A DNA stretch of 64,000 nucleotides from Butyrivibrio sp. XPD2006 (GTDB lineage Bacteria > Bacillota > Clostridia > Lachnospirales > Lachnospiraceae). Positions within the stretch are counted from its first letter, which is position 1; every line of letters begins with the position of its first letter. Under the pieces are notes generated by a model. It was given only the letters and a program-made list of their open reading frames with translations. It had not been told where the DNA came from and searched no databases. The stretch covers positions 167,778 through 231,777 of the forward strand of contig NZ_ATVT01000005.1 in assembly GCF_000420865.1 (NCBI RefSeq). The letters are read 5' to 3'. Positions 31,487-44,951 of this stretch are shown here, in pieces. The position numbers and the translations under genes were made by a program.

Positions 31487-32332
31487 ATGAACATCAGTAG
31501 TATTATTGCACTTATTTTTCTTTTGATACTTGCAGTAATTCCGGCTGTAATTGCAAGCAAGAAATATTACAGCGGAGTTGGATTTTATATTTATGGCGTT
31601 TTGGGATTTTTGCCTGCGCTTATTCATGTATTATGCCTGCCGGATCGCTCAAAGGGTGATCTGAGAAAGGCTTCAGCAGGATCAATAGTTTGGGGAGCCC
31701 TCGCGGGAATTTTCACTATGTATAAAGTTCTTATTGATTTTGTGGAGATGCTCAGTGATATTGAAATCTTTGGAATAAAGGGGATCGGAGCTTTCTGGAT
31801 TATAGATACACTTGTTTCGGTTGCACTCGGTATATGGCTTTTAGTCTGCGTTTTTAAATGTGACAGGGATAAAGGAATAATGATGAACTTTATTGCTTCT
31901 GCAGTCGTTTCTTTGATTGCCCCTATCATTTCAATTATTATCTATTCAATCGGTGTCGCAAGTTCAGAAAAGATTTCACTTCCTTTTGGACAGGTTCTAA
32001 TGAGAGAAATAACGGTCTCATGGACAGCTTTGGCTCAGGGAGCGGTTCTTTGCGCAGCCTTTTTGGTATTTGCACTTTTTATATACAGAATGAATGCCGG
32101 AAAATCAATTTATCCTAAGGCGCTTTATTGCCTGGTTCCGGGAATTGTTGTCGCTGTGATGTCTTCGGTTTTACTTGCGTCTACTATCAGTTATGCCGGT
32201 ATGACAGCACTTGCAGATAATTCACTGAACTTTTTCCGCTTCTTCTTTGTTGGTGCATACCTGTGGGCTGTCAGCAACATGCCTTCGAATCCTGTGGTTG
32301 CGGAAAATGTTGAAATGGAAGTGCAGCAATAA
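31487..32332 (+). CDS. integral membrane protein of unknown function
   Basis: 281 aa with seven to eight predicted membrane helices and no motif that I recognise. The first helix is preceded by no signal sequence. Conserved-looking features are few: PDRSKGDLRKA in a cytoplasmic loop and FKCDRDKGIMM between helices. AGGGAGG is 6 bases before the ATG. It sits between the rplL and rpoB terminator/promoter pairs and may be read through from rplL. Confidence 0.7.
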   Translation: MNISSIIALIFLLILAVIPAVIASKKYYSGVGFYIYGVLGFLPALIHVLCLPDRSKGDLRKASAGSIVWGALAGIFTMYKVLIDFVEMLSDIEIFGIKGIGAFWIIDTLVSVALGIWLLVCVFKCDRDKGIMMNFIASAVVSLIAPIISIIIYSIGVASSEKISLPFGQVLMREITVSWTALAQGAVLCAAFLVFALFIYRMNAGKSIYPKALYCLVPGIVVAVMSSVLLASTISYAGMTALADNSLNFFRFFFVGAYLWAVSNMPSNPVVAENVEMEVQQ

Positions 32333-32342
32333 TGATTATTCA

Positions 32343-32376
32343 AAAGACATTCGGACTATCCGGATGTCTTTTTCTA
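32343..32376 (+). terminator. terminator before rpoB promoter
   Basis: Stem AAAGACATTCGGA / TCCGGATGTCTTT, then TTCT. Confidence 0.75.
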
Positions 32377-32390
32377 TTATAAAAAAGTTC

Positions 32391-32419
32391 TTGACATCAG
32401 TTTCTGCTGGACGTATAAT
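32391..32419 (+). promoter_or_regulatory. consensus promoter of rpoB-rpoC
   Basis: TTGACA (32391-32396), 17 bases, TATAAT (32414-32419), a perfect consensus. The leader of about 100 nt contains the perfect hairpin GCGCATT/AATGCGC (32455-32473). Confidence 0.88.
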
Positions 32420-32528
32420 GGACAATGCACTATTGTGGTGAAGTGGGTCTTTTTGCGCATTTTTTTAATGCGCCTATTAAAGTGCCTCATTTAATCACTT
32501 AAAATATTAAAGAACGGGGTGAATGTCA

Positions 32529-35500
32529 ATGGAAAAAAACAGATTACATCCTACCGGCTCTGGTAAAAACTTACGAATGAGTTTCCAGCGCCAGAAGGAA
32601 GTCCTGGAGATGCCTAACCTGATTGAGGTTCAGAAGAATTCTTATCAGTGGTTCCTCGACGAAGGCTTAAAGGAAGTCTTCGACGATATTTCTCCAATTG
32701 AGGACTACAGTGGGAAGCTCAGTCTGGAATTTGTCGATTTCAAGCTTTGCGAGGATGAGATCGATAAGAACAAGAACACTATCGAGAAGTGTAAAGAGCG
32801 AGACGCTACATTCGCAGCTCCATTGAAGGTTAAAGTTCGTCTTCATAATAAGGAGAAGGACGAGATCACAGAGCATGAGATTTTCATGGGTGACCTTCCT
32901 CTCATGACAGCTACCGGAACTTTCGTTATCAACGGTGCTGAGCGTGTTATTGTCAGCCAGCTCGTACGTTCACCCGGTATCTATTATGATATTACATATG
33001 ATAAGATCGGTAAGGAACTCATGGCTTGCACAGTTATTCCCAACAGAGGTGCATGGCTTGAGTATGAGACCGATCCTAACGACGTATTCTATGCAAGAGT
33101 TGATAGAACAAGAAAGGTTCCTGTAACCGTTCTTATCAGAGCACTTGGAATCGGAACAAACGAGGAGATTCTTGAACTCTTTGGCGATGAGCCCAAGATC
33201 CAGGGAAGTTTCTCTAAGGATTCTTCTACCGATTACCAGAGTGGTCTTCTTGAGCTGTACAGAAAAATCCGTCCCGGCGAGCCTCTTTCCGTAGAGAGCG
33301 CTGAGAGCCTTATCACAGCAATGTTCTTCGATCCCAGAAGATATGACCTTGCTAAGGTAGGAAGATACAAATTCAATAAGAAGCTTCATTTCAAGAACCG
33401 TATCAACGGACATGTTCTCGCTGAGGATGTTGTTGATGAGACAACAGGTGAGATGATCGCTGCTGCAGGTACCAAGGTTGACCGTGCACTTGCTACAGAG
33501 ATCCAGGATGCGGCTATTCCTTATGTAATTCTTCAGGAAGAGGAGAGAAACGTTAAGGTTCTTTCCAATATGATGGTAGATATCACACACTTCATCGAGT
33601 GTGATCCTGAGCAGCTTGGAATTACTGAGAACGTTTACTATCCTGTTCTTAAGGAAATTCTTGAGGAGTACACAGTTAAGAACGATCCTGAGGGTCTTGC
33701 TGAGACAATCAGAAAGCGTGTACACGAGCTTATTCCTAAGCATATTACCAAGGAAGATATCATTGCTTCCATTAACTACAATATCCATCTTGAGTATGGT
33801 ATCGGTAACGATGATGATATCGACCATCTGGGCAATAGACGTATCCGTTGCGTAGGTGAACTTTTACAGAATCAGTATCGTATCGGTCTTTCAAGACTTG
33901 AGAGAGTTGTTCGTGAGAGAATGACAACACATGACACTGAGGAGATTTCACCTCAGACTCTTATCAACATCAAGCCTGTACAGGCTGCTGTAAAAGAGTT
34001 CTTTGGTTCATCACAGCTGTCTCAGTTCATGGATCAGAATAACCCTCTTGGTGAGCTTACTCACAAGAGACGTCTTTCAGCTTTGGGACCCGGTGGTCTT
34101 TCAAGAGACAGAGCCGGATTCGAGGTTCGAGACGTTCACTATACACACTATGGACGTATGTGCCCTATCGAGACACCTGAAGGTCCTAACATCGGTCTTA
34201 TTAACTCACTGGCAAGCTATGCAAGAGTTAATGACTACGGATTTGTTGAGGCTCCTTATCGTAAGGTAGACAGAACAGATCCTGAGAATCCTCGTGTTAC
34301 AGATGAGGTTGAGTACCTTACTGCAGACGAAGAGGATAACTACCATGTAGCTCAGGCTAATACTCCTCTTGATGAGGAAGGCCACTTCAAGAAGAAAACT
34401 GTATCAGGAAGATACAAGGATGAGACTTCCGAGTATCCTAAGACAATGTTTGAGTACATGGACGTATCTCCTCGTATGGTATTCTCAGTTGCTACAGCAC
34501 TTATCCCGTTCCTTGAGAACGACGATGCTAACCGTGCGCTGATGGGATCAAACATGCAGCGTCAGGCGGTACCTCTTTTAACAACAGAGGCTCCTGCGGT
34601 TGGAACAGGTATGGAGAGAAAGGCAGCAGTTGACTCAGGCGTTTGCGTTGTTGCAAGAAAGGCCGGAACTGTTGATTTCGTAGACAGTAAGCTCATCCAG
34701 ATGACTTACGATGACGGTGAGAAGGAAGAGTTCCACCTCATTAAGTTCCAGAGATCAAACCAGAGTAACTGCTACAACCAGAGACCTATCGTGTTCAAGG
34801 GCGACCATGTTGAGGCAGGTCAGGTTATCGCTGATGGTCCTTCAACATCACAGGGAGAACTCGGTCTTGGTAAGAACCCTCTCATCGGATTCATGACATG
34901 GGAAGGTTACAACTACGAGGACGCTGTTCTTCTTTCAGAGAGACTTGTAAGAGACGATGTATTTACATCTGTACATATTGAAGAGTACGAGGCAGAAGCC
35001 CGTGAGACCAAGCTCGGACCGGAAGAGATCACACGTGATGTACCCGGTGTCGGTGATGATGCTCTCAAGGATCTGGATGATCGCGGTATCATCCGTATCG
35101 GTGCTGAGGTTCGTGCCGGTGATATCCTTGTTGGTAAGGTAACTCCTAAGGGAGAGACAGAGCTCACTGCTGAAGAGAGACTTCTTCGTGCGATCTTCGG
35201 TGAGAAGGCAAGAGAAGTAAGGGATACATCCCTTAAGGTTCCTCACGGTGAGTACGGTATCGTAGTTGATGCCAAGGTATTCACAAGAGAGAACGGCGAT
35301 GAGCTTTCACCCGGTGTAAACCAGGCAGTCAGAATCTATATCGCACAGAAGAGAAAGATTTCTGTAGGTGATAAGATGGCCGGTCGTCACGGTAATAAGG
35401 GTGTCGTTTCAAGAGTACTTCCTATAGAGGATATGCCATATCTTCCTAACGGCAGACCTCTTGATATCGTACTTAATCCTCTGGGCGTTCCTTCCCGTAT

Positions 35501-36392
35501 GAATATCGGACAGGTCCTGGAGATTCACCTTTCACTTGCTGCCAAGGCACTTGGATTTAACATTGCAACACCAATCTTTGATGGTGCAAACGAGATAGAT
35601 ATTCAGGATACTCTTGAGCTTGCTAACGATTACGTTAACAGCACATGGGAAGAGTTCGAAGCTAAGTACAAAGATCTTGTAGATCCTGAGATCATGCAGT
35701 ATCTGTCAGATAACAGAGATCACAGAGAGCTTTGGAAGGGCGTTCCGATCCAGTCAGATGGTAAGGTACAGCTTCGTGACGGTAGAACCGGACAGAAGTT
35801 TGACAGCCCTACAACAATCGGACACATGCATTACCTTAAGCTCCACCACCTCGTTGACGATAAGATCCATGCTCGTTCAACAGGTCCTTACTCTCTTGTT
35901 ACACAGCAGCCTCTGGGTGGTAAAGCTCAGTTCGGTGGACAGCGTTTCGGAGAGATGGAAGTTTGGGCACTTGAGGCTTACGGTGCAGCTTATACACTTC
36001 AGGAAATCCTTACAGTTAAGTCTGACGATGTTATCGGTCGTGTTAAGACTTATGAAGCAATCATCAAGGGAGACAACATCCCTGAGCCAGGCGTACCTGA
36101 GTCATTCAAGGTTCTTTTGAAAGAGCTTCAGTCACTTGGTCTGGATATCAAGGTTCTTCGTGAGGACAACACTGAGGTAGAGATTATGGAGAGCGTTGAT
36201 TACACAGATTCTGATTATCGCTATGAGATTGAAGGTGATACATCAGGACGTGATTACAAGCAGGAGTCATTTGAAGCTAACGGATTTACTAAGCAGAGTT
36301 TCAACGATGAAGGCGAACTCGAGGACGAGCAGGTAGATGAATTTGAGTCTGATGAGTCATTTGAGGACGCTGAAGAGTCTTTTGACGAATAA
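32529..36392 (+). CDS. rpoB: DNA-directed RNA polymerase subunit beta
   Basis: 1287 aa from ATG 32529, chosen because GGGGTGA sits at a normal distance; ATG 32523 would be too close. The N-terminal lobe, beta flap and C-terminal switch region are all present. The rifampicin region reads [20 protein letters not shown] with Asp, His, Arg and Ser at the usual sites, so no resistance substitution is seen there. The ending is an acidic tail of about 50 residues ([14 protein letters not shown]). rpoC starts 46 bases later. Confidence 0.98.
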   Translation: MEKNRLHPTGSGKNLRMSFQRQKEVLEMPNLIEVQKNSYQWFLDEGLKEVFDDISPIEDYSGKLSLEFVDFKLCEDEIDKNKNTIEKCKERDATFAAPLKVKVRLHNKEKDEITEHEIFMGDLPLMTATGTFVINGAERVIVSQLVRSPGIYYDITYDKIGKELMACTVIPNRGAWLEYETDPNDVFYARVDRTRKVPVTVLIRALGIGTNEEILELFGDEPKIQGSFSKDSSTDYQSGLLELYRKIRPGEPLSVESAESLITAMFFDPRRYDLAKVGRYKFNKKLHFKNRINGHVLAEDVVDETTGEMIAAAGTKVDRALATEIQDAAIPYVILQEEERNVKVLSNMMVDITHFIECDPEQLGITENVYYPVLKEILEEYTVKNDPEGLAETIRKRVHELIPKHITKEDIIASINYNIHLEYGIGNDDDIDHLGNRRIRCVGELLQNQYRIGLSRLERVVRERMTTHDTEEISPQTLINIKPVQAAVKEFFGSSQLSQFMDQNNPLGELTHKRRLSALGPGGLSRDRAGFEVRDVHYTHYGRMCPIETPEGPNIGLINSLASYARVNDYGFVEAPYRKVDRTDPENPRVTDEVEYLTADEEDNYHVAQANTPLDEEGHFKKKTVSGRYKDETSEYPKTMFEYMDVSPRMVFSVATALIPFLENDDANRALMGSNMQRQAVPLLTTEAPAVGTGMERKAAVDSGVCVVARKAGTVDFVDSKLIQMTYDDGEKEEFHLIKFQRSNQSNCYNQRPIVFKGDHVEAGQVIADGPSTSQGELGLGKNPLIGFMTWEGYNYEDAVLLSERLVRDDVFTSVHIEEYEAEARETKLGPEEITRDVPGVGDDALKDLDDRGIIRIGAEVRAGDILVGKVTPKGETELTAEERLLRAIFGEKAREVRDTSLKVPHGEYGIVVDAKVFTRENGDELSPGVNQAVRIYIAQKRKISVGDKMAGRHGNKGVVSRVLPIEDMPYLPNGRPLDIVLNPLGVPSRMNIGQVLEIHLSLAAKALGFNIATPIFDGANEIDIQDTLELANDYVNSTWEEFEAKYKDLVDPEIMQYLSDNRDHRELWKGVPIQSDGKVQLRDGRTGQKFDSPTTIGHMHYLKLHHLVDDKIHARSTGPYSLVTQQPLGGKAQFGGQRFGEMEVWALEAYGAAYTLQEILTVKSDDVIGRVKTYEAIIKGDNIPEPGVPESFKVLLKELQSLGLDIKVLREDNTEVEIMESVDYTDSDYRYEIEGDTSGRDYKQESFEANGFTKQSFNDEGELEDEQVDEFESDESFEDAEESFDE

Positions 36393-36438
36393 TGATTAAC
36401 CGGTAATTAACGACTACTTACAGAAAAGAGGTTAACGA

Positions 36439-39400
36439 ATGTCTGATTCAACTATGAATAAAGCAATAAATGAAGCTTCAAGTGGCAGATCAACTCAGCA
36501 GCAGACTTATCAGCCTATGACTTTCGATTCAATCAAGATCGGCCTTGCATCTCCTGAAAAGATCAGGAGCTGGGCCCACAAGGTTGATGAAGAGAACAGA
36601 GGTGAGGTAACAAAGCCTGAGACCATCAACTACAGAACATTAAAGCCTGAGAAGGACGGTCTGTTCTGTGAGAGAATCTTTGGACCAACCAAGGATTGGG
36701 AGTGCCACTGCGGTAAGTATAAAAAGATTAGATATAAGGGCGTTGTCTGCGACAGATGTGGTGTTGAGATCACAAAGAGCAGCGTACGTCGTGAGAGAAT
36801 GGGATACATCGAGCTTGCAGCTCCTGTATCACACATTTGGTACTTCAAGGGAATTCCCAGCAGAATGGGTCTTATCCTTGATCTTTCACCCCGTGTACTT
36901 GAGAAGGTTCTTTACTTCGCTTCCTATATAGTACTTGATCCCGGTGATACAACACTGGAATACAAGCAGGTTCTCTCAGAGAAAGAGTTCCAGGATGCAA
37001 GAGAAGAGTTCGGCAGCAAGTTCCGTGCAGGAATGGGTGCTGAGTCTATCAAGGAACTTCTCCAGGCTATCGACCTTGAGGCTGAGTACAAAGAGCTCAA
37101 GGAAGGCCTTGACACATCAAGCGGACAGAAGAGAGCAAGAATCATCAAGAGACTGGAGGTTGTTGAAGCTTTCAGAGAGTCAGGCAATGATCCTGCATGG
37201 ATGATCATGGATTGCATCCCTGTAATTCCACCTGATCTTCGTCCTATGGTACAGCTTGATGGTGGACGTTTTGCAACATCAGATCTTAACGATCTTTACA
37301 GAAGAATCATCAACAGAAACAACCGACTTAAGAGACTTCTTGATCTCGGTGCACCTGATATCATCGTTCGTAACGAGAAGAGAATGCTTCAGGAAGCTGT
37401 TGATGCACTTATCGATAACGGCAGAAGAGGAAGACCTGTTACCGGACCCGGAAACAGAGCTCTTAAGTCTCTTTCAGATATGCTCAAAGGTAAGAGCGGA
37501 CGTTTCCGTCAGAACCTTCTTGGTAAGCGTGTTGACTATTCAGGACGTTCCGTTATCGTTGTAGGACCTGAACTTAAGATTTATCAGTGTGGACTTCCTA
37601 AGGAAATGGCTATCGAGCTGTTCAAGCCTTTCGTTATGAAGGAGCTTGTATCCAGAGGAATTTCACAGAATATCAAGAATGCCAAGAAGCTTGTAGAGCG
37701 TCTTGATGAGCAGGTTTGGGACGTTCTTGAGGACGTTATCAAAGAGCATCCTGTTATGCTTAACCGTGCTCCCACACTTCACAGACTTGGTATTCAGGCA
37801 TTTGAGCCAATTCTTGTAGAAGGTAAGGCTATTAAGCTTCATCCTCTTGCATGTACACCTTTCAACGCCGACTTCGACGGTGACCAGATGGCTGTTCACC
37901 TTCCATTGTCAGTTGAGGCTCAGGCTGAGTGCAGATTCCTTATGCTCTCACCTAACAACTTACTTAAGCCTTCAGACGGTGGCCCTGTTAACGTACCTAC
38001 ACAGGATATGGTACTTGGTATTTACTACCTTACACAGGAGAGACCCGGAGCTCTTGGCGAGGGTAAGTGCTTCAAGAGTGTTGACGAAGCAATCCTTGCT
38101 TATGAGAACGGATATATCACACTTCAGACTAAGATCAAGATCAGAATGGAGAAGGTTAACGCCGATGGCGAGACTATTTCCGGTCTTGTAGAGTCTACAC
38201 TTGGAAGATTCCTGTTCAATGAGATCATTCCTCAGGATCTTGGTTATGTAGACAGAAGTATACCTGAGAATTACTTAAAGCTTGAAGTTGACTTCATGGT
38301 AGGTAAGAAGCAGCTTAAGCAGATCGTTACCAAGATGATCAATACTCACGGAACATTTGCTACCGCTGAGGTTCTTGATAACATCAAGGCTACAGGTTAC
38401 CACTACTCAACACGTGCTGCCATGACAGTTTCTATCGCTGATATGACAGTGCCTGAGCAGAAGCAGCAGCTTCTTGATGAAGCACAGGCTACAGTTGATG
38501 CTATCGCAGCTAACTACCGCAGAGGTCTTATTACAGACGAGGAGCGTTACAGCGAGGTTGTTAATACCTGGATGGATACAGATAAGAAGCTCACAGAAGA
38601 GCTGCTTGCCGGTCTTGATAAGTACAACAACATCTACATGATGGCTGACTCCGGTGCCCGTGGTAGTAACCAGCAGATCAAGCAGCTGGCAGGTATGCGT
38701 GGACTTATGGCTGATACAACAGGACGTACAATCGAACTTCCTATCAAGTCAAACTTCCGTGAAGGACTTGACGTTCTGGAGTACTTCATGTCAGCTCACG
38801 GTGCTCGTAAGGGACTTTCAGATACAGCTCTTCGTACAGCCGATTCAGGATACCTTACACGTCGAATGGTTGACGTATCACAGGAACTTATCATTCGTGA
38901 GGTTGATTGCTGCGCAGGCAAGGAAGTAATTCCCGGCATGACAGTTAAAGCCTTCGTTGATGGAAAAGAAACAATCGAGCCACTTGAGGACAGAATCACA
39001 GGAAGATATTCATGTGAGACCATCAAGGATAAAGATGGAAACGTAATCGTTAAGAAGAATCACATGATCACACCTTCCCGTGCTGCTAAGATCCTTTCAG
39101 TTGGTGTTAACAGTAAGGGCGGCCCGGTAGAGGCAGTTAAGATCAGAACAATCCTTACATGCCGTTCACATAACGGTATCTGTGCTAAGTGCTACGGCGC
39201 TAACATGGCAACAGGTGAGGCAGTTCAGGTCGGTGAGGCAGTTGGTATCATCGCTGCTCAGTCAATCGGTGAGCCCGGTACACAGCTTACAATGAGAACC
39301 TTCCATACCGGTGGTGTTGCCGGTGGTGATATCACACAGGGTCTTCCTCGTGTAGAGGAGCTTTTCGAGGCAAGAAAGCCTAAGGGACTTGCTATTATCT

Positions 39401-40179
39401 CAGAGCTTGACGGACACGTTGAAATCAGAGATACCAAGAAAAAGCGTGAGGTTGTCGTTACTAACGATGAGACCGGTGAGTCAAAAGCTTACCTCATTCC
39501 TTACGGATCACGTATCAAGGTTCTTGATGATACAAACATCGAGGCCGGTGATGAGCTTACAGAAGGTTCTGTAAACCCTCATGATCTTCTTAAGATCAAG
39601 GGAATCCGTGCAGTTCAGGATTACCTCCTCAGAGAAGTTCAGAGAGTATATCGTCTTCAGGGTGTTGATATCTGCGACAAGCACATCGAAGTTATTGTTC
39701 GTCAGATGCTCAAGAAGGTAAGAATTGATGAGAGCGGAGATACAGATTTCCTTCCCGGAACTCTTGTAGATGTTCTTGATTTCGAGGACAGCAACGAGGC
39801 TCTTATCTCAGAAGGCAAGAAGCCGGCTGAGGGCAAGCAGGTAATCCTTGGTATTACCAAGGCAGCTCTTGCAACCAACTCATTCCTGTCAGCTGCTTCC
39901 TTCCAGGAGACAACCAAGGTTCTTACAGATGCAGCTATCAAGGGTAAGGTTGATCCTCTTATTGGACTTAAAGAGAACGTTATCATCGGTAAGCTGATTC
40001 CTGCCGGAACCGGAATGAAGAGATACAGAAGTACAGCACTCAATACTGATGCAAACTTCAAGGATCCTGAGAAGCTCATTCTCAAGAAGAGAAGAAGAGA
40101 CTTCGACGATGACAGCTTTGAGTCAGCCAAGATTCCTGATGGTATTGAGGAAATGGATGATTCCGATATCGAGGAGTAA
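36439..40179 (+). CDS. rpoC: DNA-directed RNA polymerase subunit beta'
   Basis: 1246 aa. The zinc-binding [20 protein letters not shown] lies near residue 93 and the catalytic [14 protein letters not shown] near residue 475. The trigger-loop region and the second zinc site ([16 protein letters not shown]) are present. The N-terminus starts with about 30 low-complexity residues before the conserved [17 protein letters not shown]. The C-terminus ends in an acidic tail. AAAAGAGG precedes the ATG. Confidence 0.98.
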   Translation: MSDSTMNKAINEASSGRSTQQQTYQPMTFDSIKIGLASPEKIRSWAHKVDEENRGEVTKPETINYRTLKPEKDGLFCERIFGPTKDWECHCGKYKKIRYKGVVCDRCGVEITKSSVRRERMGYIELAAPVSHIWYFKGIPSRMGLILDLSPRVLEKVLYFASYIVLDPGDTTLEYKQVLSEKEFQDAREEFGSKFRAGMGAESIKELLQAIDLEAEYKELKEGLDTSSGQKRARIIKRLEVVEAFRESGNDPAWMIMDCIPVIPPDLRPMVQLDGGRFATSDLNDLYRRIINRNNRLKRLLDLGAPDIIVRNEKRMLQEAVDALIDNGRRGRPVTGPGNRALKSLSDMLKGKSGRFRQNLLGKRVDYSGRSVIVVGPELKIYQCGLPKEMAIELFKPFVMKELVSRGISQNIKNAKKLVERLDEQVWDVLEDVIKEHPVMLNRAPTLHRLGIQAFEPILVEGKAIKLHPLACTPFNADFDGDQMAVHLPLSVEAQAECRFLMLSPNNLLKPSDGGPVNVPTQDMVLGIYYLTQERPGALGEGKCFKSVDEAILAYENGYITLQTKIKIRMEKVNADGETISGLVESTLGRFLFNEIIPQDLGYVDRSIPENYLKLEVDFMVGKKQLKQIVTKMINTHGTFATAEVLDNIKATGYHYSTRAAMTVSIADMTVPEQKQQLLDEAQATVDAIAANYRRGLITDEERYSEVVNTWMDTDKKLTEELLAGLDKYNNIYMMADSGARGSNQQIKQLAGMRGLMADTTGRTIELPIKSNFREGLDVLEYFMSAHGARKGLSDTALRTADSGYLTRRMVDVSQELIIREVDCCAGKEVIPGMTVKAFVDGKETIEPLEDRITGRYSCETIKDKDGNVIVKKNHMITPSRAAKILSVGVNSKGGPVEAVKIRTILTCRSHNGICAKCYGANMATGEAVQVGEAVGIIAAQSIGEPGTQLTMRTFHTGGVAGGDITQGLPRVEELFEARKPKGLAIISELDGHVEIRDTKKKREVVVTNDETGESKAYLIPYGSRIKVLDDTNIEAGDELTEGSVNPHDLLKIKGIRAVQDYLLREVQRVYRLQGVDICDKHIEVIVRQMLKKVRIDESGDTDFLPGTLVDVLDFEDSNEALISEGKKPAEGKQVILGITKAALATNSFLSAASFQETTKVLTDAAIKGKVDPLIGLKENVIIGKLIPAGTGMKRYRSTALNTDANFKDPEKLILKKRRRDFDDDSFESAKIPDGIEEMDDSDIEE

Positions 40180-40204
40180 TCCGAGGTTGTCATAAAAATT
40201 TTAG

Positions 40205-40233
40205 TTGACAACAAAAATAAACAAATATATAAT
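40205..40233 (+). promoter_or_regulatory. consensus promoter of the str operon
   Basis: TTGACA (40205-40210), 17 bases, TATAAT (40228-40233), a perfect consensus, about 80 bases before rpsL. Confidence 0.88.
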
Positions 40234-40250
40234 TCATAATTGCGTGTATT

Positions 40251-40278
40251 GACAAAGGGGTAATTATGCCCCTTTGTC
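40251..40278 (+). other. perfect hairpin in the rpsL leader
   Basis: GACAAAGGGG / CCCCTTTGTC, a perfect 10-bp stem with an 8-base loop, about 10 bases after the predicted start. No T-run follows, so it may be an mRNA-stabilising or regulatory element rather than a terminator. Confidence 0.6.
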
Positions 40279-40310
40279 TTATGCATATATCAAAATAGGA
40301 GGTAAGAAGA

Positions 40311-40727
40311 ATGCCAACATTTAACCAGTTAGTTAGAAAGGGTCGTCAGACATCTGTTAAGAAGTCTACTGCTCCTGCTCTTCAGAAGGGCTTCAACTCT
40401 CTTCACAAGAAGGCAACAGCAACAGCTTCTCCTCAGAAGCGTGGTGTCTGCACAGCTGTTAAGACAGCTACACCTAAGAAGCCTAACTCTGCTCTGAGAA
40501 AAATCGCCAGAGTTCGTCTTTCTAACGGTATCGAGGTTACAAGCTACATTCCTGGTGAGGGACACAACCTTCAGGAGCACAGCGTTGTTCTCATCCGTGG
40601 TGGAAGAGTTAAGGATCTGCCTGGTACAAGGTATCACATCATCAGAGGTACTCTTGATACAGCAGGCGTAGCCGACAGAAAACAGGCTCGCTCTAAGTAT
40701 GGCGCTAAGAGACCTAAGCAGAAATAA
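40311..40727 (+). CDS. rpsL: 30S ribosomal protein S12
   Basis: 138 aa. [20 protein letters not shown] and [19 protein letters not shown] carry the decoding-site lysines with no visible streptomycin-resistance change. PGEGHN stands where many bacteria have PGIGHN. AGGAGG before the ATG. First gene of rpsL-rpsG-fusA-tuf. Confidence 0.98.
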   Translation: MPTFNQLVRKGRQTSVKKSTAPALQKGFNSLHKKATATASPQKRGVCTAVKTATPKKPNSALRKIARVRLSNGIEVTSYIPGEGHNLQEHSVVLIRGGRVKDLPGTRYHIIRGTLDTAGVADRKQARSKYGAKRPKQK

Positions 40728-40821
40728 GAAACAAAAGAAACAATTGGATCTAATTTTTTGAGTGTTGGTGTTCTATTCTATATAAAAGTAGTAAGATACC
40801 GCACGTACACTAAATTAGTGA

Positions 40822-41331
<510 letters not shown>

Positions 41332-41385
41332 TCTTTATCTGAATGTGAGTTGACTATGGTTTAATATTTATAGGAGGAAATACCT

Positions 41386-43503
41386 TTGGCTGATAGACAA
41401 TACCCATTGGAGAGAACCAGGAACATCGGTATCATGGCTCATATTGATGCTGGTAAGACCACTCTTACAGAGCGTATTCTTTACTATACCGGTGTTAACT
41501 ATAAGATTGGTGAGACCTACGAAGGTACTGCTACCATGGACTGGATGGAACAGGAGCAGGAGCGTGGTATCACAATCACATCTGCAGCTACAACTTGCCA
41601 TTGGACACTTCAGGAGAATGGTAAGGCTAAGCCAGGCGCTTTAGAGCATCGTATCAATATCATTGATACACCTGGTCACGTTGACTTCACTGTTGAGGTT
41701 GAGCGTTCACTTCGCGTACTTGATGGTGCAGTTGGTGTATTTAGTGCTAAGGAAGGCGTTGAGCCTCAGTCTGAGAACGTTTGGAGACAGGCTGACGGAT
41801 TTAACGTTCCTCGTATGGCATTCATCAACAAGATGGATATCATCGGCGCTAACTATTTCGGAGCTGTTGAGCAGATCAGAAATAGACTTAAGAAAAACGC
41901 TATTATGATTGAGATCCCTATCGGAGCTGAGGATCAGTTCCAGGGAATCATCGATCTTTTCGAGATGCAGGCTTACATCTACAACGATGATAAGGGCGAG
42001 GATGTTACTATTGGTGAGATCCCTGCTGATCTCAAGGATGACGCTGAGCTTTATCACTCAGAGCTCGTTGAGAAGATCTGCGATCTTGATGAAGACCTTA
42101 TGATGCAGTACCTTGAGGGTGAGGAGCCTTCAGTTGCTGATCTTAAGGCAGCACTTCGTAAGGCAACTTGCGAGTGTAAGGCTTTCCCTGTTTGCTGTGG
42201 TTCAGCTCACAGAAACAGAGGTATCCAGAAGCTTATTGATGCTGTTATCGAGTTCATGCCTTCACCTCTTGATATCCCTGCTTGTAAGGGAACAGATATG
42301 GACGGCAATGAGATCGAGGTTGAGTCAACAGATGATGGCCCATTCGCAGCTCTTGCATTCAAGATTGTCAGCGATCCTTTCGTAGGAAAGCTTGCATTCT
42401 TCCGTGTATACCGTGGAACAGCTAATTCAGGTTCTTACGTACTTAACAGTACTAAGGACAGCAAGGAGCGTCTTGGACGTATCCTTCAGATGCATGCTAA
42501 CAAGAGATCAGACCTTGATAAGGTATATTCAGGTGATATCGCTGCTGCTGTTGGTCTTAAGAACACAGTGACAGGTGATACTCTCTGTGATGAGAAGAAC
42601 CCTGTTATCCTTGAGTCAATGGAGTTCCCTGATCCCGTTATCGAGCTTGCTATCGAGCCTAAGACTAAGGCAGGTCAGCAGAAGCTTGATGAGGCTCTTA
42701 TGAAGCTTGCTGAAGAGGATCCTACATTCAGAGCTCATACAAATCCTGAGACAGGTCAGACAATCATCGCTGGTATGGGTGAGCTTCACCTTGATATCAT
42801 CGTTGACAGACTTCTTAGAGAATATAAGGTTGAGGCTAACGTTGGTGCACCTCAGGTTGCTTACAGAGAAGCACTTACAAAGCCTGTAGACGTTGAGTCT
42901 AAGTATGCTAAGCAGTCCGGTGGACGTGGTCAGTACGGACACTGTAAGGTTCGTTTCGAGCCTATGGATGCTAACGGCGACAACCTTTACCAGTTTGATA
43001 GCGAAGTTGTTGGTGGTGCTATTCCTAAGGAATTCATCCAGCCAATCAGCGAAGGTATCGAAGAGGCTATGAAGGCCGGAACACTTGGTGGATATCCTGT
43101 TGTTGGTGTACACGCTACAGTATACGACGGATCATACCACGAGGTAGACTCATCTGAGATGGCATTCCATATTGCAGGTTCTATGGCATTCAAGGATGCT
43201 ATGCAGAAGGGTGCTCCAGTTCTTCTTGAGCCTATCATGAAGGTTGAGGTTACTATGCCTGAGGAGTACATGGGAGATGTTATCGGTGACGTTAACTCTC
43301 GTCGTGGACAGGTTGAAGGTATGGATGATCTTGGCGGCGGAAAGATCGTAAGAGCACATGTGCCTCTTGCTGAGATGTTCGGTTACGCTACAGACCTTCG
43401 TTCAAGAACTCAGGGACGTGGTAACTACTCAATGTTCTTTGAGAAGTATGCTCCGGTTCCTAAGAATGTTCAGGATAAAGTTCTTTCAAATAAGGGCAAC
43501 TGA
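41386..43503 (+). CDS. fusA: elongation factor G (TTG start)
   Basis: 705 aa from TTG 41386, eight bases after AGGAGG. G1 motif [14 protein letters not shown], switch/G2 [14 protein letters not shown]3 [12 protein letters not shown] and G4 NKMD, then domains II-V, ending [16 protein letters not shown]. It translocates tRNA-mRNA on the ribosome. It keeps the RGITI arginine-glycine core and the full domain IV, so it is a canonical EF-G and not a tetracycline protection protein. Confidence 0.98.
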   Translation: MADRQYPLERTRNIGIMAHIDAGKTTLTERILYYTGVNYKIGETYEGTATMDWMEQEQERGITITSAATTCHWTLQENGKAKPGALEHRINIIDTPGHVDFTVEVERSLRVLDGAVGVFSAKEGVEPQSENVWRQADGFNVPRMAFINKMDIIGANYFGAVEQIRNRLKKNAIMIEIPIGAEDQFQGIIDLFEMQAYIYNDDKGEDVTIGEIPADLKDDAELYHSELVEKICDLDEDLMMQYLEGEEPSVADLKAALRKATCECKAFPVCCGSAHRNRGIQKLIDAVIEFMPSPLDIPACKGTDMDGNEIEVESTDDGPFAALAFKIVSDPFVGKLAFFRVYRGTANSGSYVLNSTKDSKERLGRILQMHANKRSDLDKVYSGDIAAAVGLKNTVTGDTLCDEKNPVILESMEFPDPVIELAIEPKTKAGQQKLDEALMKLAEEDPTFRAHTNPETGQTIIAGMGELHLDIIVDRLLREYKVEANVGAPQVAYREALTKPVDVESKYAKQSGGRGQYGHCKVRFEPMDANGDNLYQFDSEVVGGAIPKEFIQPISEGIEEAMKAGTLGGYPVVGVHATVYDGSYHEVDSSEMAFHIAGSMAFKDAMQKGAPVLLEPIMKVEVTMPEEYMGDVIGDVNSRRGQVEGMDDLGGGKIVRAHVPLAEMFGYATDLRSRTQGRGNYSMFFEKYAPVPKNVQDKVLSNKGN

Positions 43504-43525
43504 TCATTAAATTAATAGAAAAGTC

Positions 43526-43568
43526 CCGTGAAATCATAGTTTACGCTTGATTTCACGGCAAACTTTTA
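43526..43568 (+). terminator. terminator or processing hairpin after fusA
   Basis: Perfect 11-bp stem CCGTGAAATCA (43526-43536) / TGATTTCACGG (43548-43558), with only a weak downstream T stretch. The right arm contains the -35 box of the tuf promoter. Confidence 0.55.
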
Positions 43569-43575
43569 ATATAAT
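43547..43575 (+). promoter_or_regulatory. separate promoter for tuf
   Basis: TTGATT (43547-43552), 17 bases, TATAAT (43570-43575). It gives tuf its own transcript in addition to read-through from fusA. Confidence 0.65.
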
Positions 43576-43646
43576 CGATATAGTCGGTTAAATTATGTAT
43601 GAAAATGTTTATTAACAACATTTCACCTTAAGGAGGATATTTAAAA

Positions 43647-44837
43647 ATGGCAAAAGCTAAGTTTGACAGAAGTAAGCCACACGTAAACATCGGTACAATC
43701 GGACACGTTGACCATGGTAAGACAACTCTTACAGCAGCTATCACAACTGTTCTTGCAGACAGAGGATTTTCACCTGCTGTTGCATTTGATCAGATCGATA
43801 AGGCTCCAGAAGAGAAAGAGCGTGGAATCACAATTAACTCTGCTCACATCGAGTACGAGACAGCTAACAGACACTACGCTCACGTTGACTGCCCTGGCCA
43901 CGCTGACTACGTTAAGAACATGATCACAGGTGCAGCTCAGATGGATGGTTCTATCCTCGTTGTTGCTGCTACTGACGGTGTTATGGCACAGACTAAGGAG
44001 CACGTTCTTCTTGCTCGTCAGGTTGGTGTTCCTTACATCATCGTATTCATGAATAAGTGCGATATGGTTGACGATCCTGAGCTTCTTGACCTCGTAGAGA
44101 TGGAGATCAGAGACCTTCTTACAGAGTATGAGTTCCCTGGAGATGACACACCTATCATCCGTGGTTCAGCTCTTAAGGCTCTTGAGGATCCTAAGTCTGA
44201 GTGGGGCGACAAGGTTATGGAGCTTATGGATACAGTTGATTCATACATTCCTGAACCTACTCGTGAGACAGATAAGCCTTTCCTTATGCCTGTTGAGGAC
44301 GTATTCACAATCACAGGTCGTGGAACAGTTGCTACAGGTAGAGTAGAGAGAGGTCACCTTAACCTCAACGACGAAATCGAAATCGTTGGTATTAAGGAAG
44401 AGACATCTAAGTCTGTATGTACTGGTATCGAGATGTTCAGAAAGACTATGGACTACTGCGAGGCTGGTGACAACGTAGGACTTCTTCTCCGTGGTGTAGA
44501 CCGTGATGGTATCCAGAGAGGTCAGGTTGTAACAAAGCCTGGCACAGTAACATGCCACACAAAGTTCACTGCTGAGGTTTACGTTCTTACTAAGGACGAG
44601 GGTGGCCGTCATACACCTTTCTTCACAAACTACAGACCTCAGTTCTACTTCAGAACAACTGACGTTACAGGTGTCTGCAACCTCCCTGATGGTGTTGAGA
44701 TGTGCATGCCTGGTGACCACGTAACAATGTCTATCGAGCTTATTCACCCTATCGCTATGGAGCAGGGTCTTAAGTTCGCTATCCGTGAGGGTGGACGTAC
44801 AGTTGGATCAGGTAAGGTTGCTACAATCGTTGAGTAA
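43647..44837 (+). CDS. tuf: elongation factor Tu
   Basis: 396 aa, full length. [14 protein letters not shown] (G1), [13 protein letters not shown] (G2), [12 protein letters not shown] (G3), NKCDMVDD (G4) and GSALKAL (G5), then domains II and III. Delivers aminoacyl-tRNA to the ribosome. AAGGAGG is 11 bases before the ATG. Followed by a terminator. Confidence 0.98.
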   Translation: MAKAKFDRSKPHVNIGTIGHVDHGKTTLTAAITTVLADRGFSPAVAFDQIDKAPEEKERGITINSAHIEYETANRHYAHVDCPGHADYVKNMITGAAQMDGSILVVAATDGVMAQTKEHVLLARQVGVPYIIVFMNKCDMVDDPELLDLVEMEIRDLLTEYEFPGDDTPIIRGSALKALEDPKSEWGDKVMELMDTVDSYIPEPTRETDKPFLMPVEDVFTITGRGTVATGRVERGHLNLNDEIEIVGIKEETSKSVCTGIEMFRKTMDYCEAGDNVGLLLRGVDRDGIQRGQVVTKPGTVTCHTKFTAEVYVLTKDEGGRHTPFFTNYRPQFYFRTTDVTGVCNLPDGVEMCMPGDHVTMSIELIHPIAMEQGLKFAIREGGRTVGSGKVATIVE

Positions 44838-44869
44838 TTCTTATCAGATCGCATGATCACTGAATTTAT

Positions 44870-44907
44870 AAAGAGCTTCAAGCCTTGTGCTTGGAGCTCT
44901 TTTTTCG
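44870..44907 (+). terminator. terminator after tuf
   Basis: Stem AAGAGCTTCAAG / CTTGGAGCTCTT with loop CCTTGTG, then TTTT. Confidence 0.88.
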
Positions 44908-44951
44908 TACAATAAAAGAACGTATTTGAGCAAAATTGGGGAGAGCACCAG

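Noticed and set aside
32455..32473. Terminator in the rpoB leader
   Set aside because: The hairpin GCGCATT/AATGCGC has its T stretch in the loop, not after the stem, so intrinsic termination is unlikely.
33000..36300. Rifampicin resistance substitution in rpoB
   Set aside because: The residues at the main resistance positions in the SQFMDQNN...THKRRLS region are the sensitive types.
41386..43503. Ribosomal protection protein (TetM-like) instead of EF-G
   Set aside because: Full EF-G domain order, str-operon position and canonical switch motifs identify the housekeeping factor.
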